From contig JARWKL010000012.1 in the NCBI GenBank assembly GCA_029961685.1, positions 4,317,807-4,381,806 of the forward strand: a stretch of DNA of 64,000 nucleotides. Direction: 5' to 3'. Both the position numbers and the translations under genes were made by a program. This stretch comes from Aristolochia californica. Lineage: Eukaryota; Streptophyta; Magnoliopsida; Piperales; Aristolochiaceae. Below, piece after piece: positions 62,598-64,000 of the stretch. The notes below the pieces were generated by a model. The model was not told the DNA's origin, did no database searches, and saw only the letters and a list, made by a program, of their open reading frames with translations. Within the stretch, counting starts at the first letter, position 1, and each line of letters begins with the position of its first letter.

Positions 62598-64000
62598 TGT
62601 TGGAAGATGGGCCCAAGCCCACACGACCAAGGAGGTCATATATTCAAGAGTGTTGGAAGATGGGCGCAAGCCCATAAGATATGGATGCACTATGATCACG
62701 AGCTAGTGGGACTCACCATGATCATGTGAGGTGGCATAAGAAGTCTTACAGAGCTAAAATTATTATGGAAGCCGGTCTCACAGAGGAGTTTCAGTTTAGA
62801 GGTGTTCTAGTCATGTTAGTCTTCTATTTATATTGGGTTATTTAATTATGCTAGGACTTATCTTTAAGTGTTAGAATTTGGGTGTAATTGGGACACAGGT
62901 AGTTTAGTTGTAATTGGACTATACTACTTTCCTCTATTATAAATAGAGGTTCATGTACTCTGATTATATTAAGTCAAAGAAGTATTTTTCTTTTCTATAA
63001 ATTCAACATGGTATCAGAGCAGGTTTTGTGATCCTTTTCTGATATATTATATCTAGTAGTTTAGGTTCGTATTTATCTTTTTTTCTCTTTGCAATCCAAT
63101 ACCCATTGTTTGCTTTGTGTTTTCACCTCTATACTAAGCTTTTTATATTGCATATTGTATACAAATGGAAAGATATTCGAGTCTACTTTCCAAGGAAAAA
63201 CTTTTTTTTTCCCAATCGGAGTTATTTACAAAGAGAAATTGATATTTGAAGCAATGAAGGTCAGATTGCTAAAGAGGTTCGAGCAGTGGTAGAAATAAAG
63301 ACATGTAAGTCTATTTTATGCTATCAAAATGAGACTTTCTATGAAGAATTATATATCAAAATAAAGACATGTAAGTCTATTTTCTTACCTATTCAACCAA
63401 TTCTCGATATGAGTTTTTATAAGGATATAATGATCTTGGAAGAGTCAATGGTCATCCTGGCAAAAGGAGAAAGAGTACTTAGTTTGGCCAATTTACATAG
63501 ACCAAAATCTATCAGATTATTTATCTCAAAATATTTATATTTTATAAAGAAAAGTTATACTTGTATGAAAGGTATTTAATTATAGTTTCAGAAGGAGAAA
63601 ATTTCATGGTAATCTGATCTATATTTAAGGATATATTCACATTGGGAGAATCAAAGGTTATACTGGTATCTTATTGCATTGAAAAATCCAAATTTAAGCC
63701 GAATTATTTCATGTGTCCTTATTACTCTTAAGGACTTTCATTATTTACCAATTATCTACATCTATACTACTACAAATTTGGTACATGTTATTTGGGCTTA
63801 TTACTACATCTATGTTATTTGGTTCAAGCTGGGATCATTGCCATTACCTCCCAACTTGAGGGGGAAAAGTAGAAGAAGTACAAGAAAGAGGTATTTTATA
63901 TATTGTGGTAATTTTAATGTGAAAAAAATATTCAAGAAAAGGGAGACCACAAAAGATAAAGTTTTTGCATCGAAGAAGAAATTTTTTTAGCAATGAAAAT
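62598..64000 (+). mobile_element. Element H: plus-strand relative of G, cut by the window end
   Basis: 5' LTR 62598-63008 (TGTTGGAAGATGGGCCC to ATAAATTCAACA), perfect primer site 63009-63020, then internal DNA that is the inverted counterpart of G internal text, including GGTTCAAGCTGGGATC and CTCCCAACTTGAGGGGGAAA near 63823-63870. The G LTRs lie inverted to this one, so G and H form a long inverted repeat about 6 kb apart. No coding domain recognised. Confidence 0.8.
63009..63020 (+). promoter_or_regulatory. Primer-binding site of element H
   Basis: TGGTATCAGAGC, perfect, flush with the LTR. Confidence 0.88.

Overview
This window is plant nuclear DNA, most likely from a flowering plant, made almost entirely of nested and decayed LTR retrotransposons. 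I see no intact host gene, rRNA, tRNA or CRISPR array. The evidence is: Ty1/copia and Ty3/gypsy gag-pol on both strands; LTRs ending TG...CA next to tRNA-iMet primer sites of the TGGTATCAGAGC type; several clean 5-bp target-site duplications; and fragments of plant genes. Almost every reading frame carries stops or frameshifts.

Layout. 1-2375: gene-capturing element A (minus) carrying a kinesin-light-chain-related TPR fragment. 2376-4284: gypsy O (plus, 5'-truncated). 4285-6727: non-coding repeat with a periodic GATCGATC array and a solo LTR at 5521-5948 (TSD CATAC). 6728-9245: copia Cop3 (minus). 9246-12309: copia Cop2 (plus, internally deleted). 12919-16345: gene-capturing element B (plus) with a thiolase fragment. 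16346-24660: gypsy K (plus), split by a complete copia, Cop1 (18307-24128, TSD GTTGT). 24660-31808: gypsy J (minus), a full LTR-bounded copy plus an LTR-sharing partial second copy. 31809-34084: gypsy L (plus). 34085-39543: copia M (plus), split by gene-capturing element C (34854-38609, TSD CTATG). 39544-51135: gypsy N (plus), split by gypsy F (minus, 40520-50219), itself split by gene-capturing element D (43944-47489). 51136-54676: LTR debris and unrecognised AT-rich DNA. 54677-55165: a second solo LTR (TSD AAGGT). 55994-58738: copia-derived non-autonomous element G (minus, TSD ACATA). 58744-60350: AT-rich DNA with nothing recognised. 60480-62219: related element I, carrying a cargo segment also found in A and B. 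62598-64000: related element H, running off the end.

The most interesting content is the set A, B, C and D. Each has its own LTR and an initiator-tRNA primer site. A, B and C begin with a short conserved gag-like leader (MS...EW.AM). In all four, much of pol is replaced by intron-free, frame-broken pieces of unrelated host genes: kinesin light chain in A; 3-ketoacyl-CoA thiolase in B; GH35 beta-galactosidase, GH1 beta-glucosidase, a DUF21/CBS protein and an ER-type HSP90 in C; a pentatricopeptide-repeat protein in D. In B, C and D an A8-A9 run lies where the cargo meets the retrotransposon 3' tail, as expected if polyadenylated mRNA was copied in during reverse transcription. The family therefore looks like a lineage of non-autonomous LTR retrotransposons that repeatedly captures and shuffles host transcripts.
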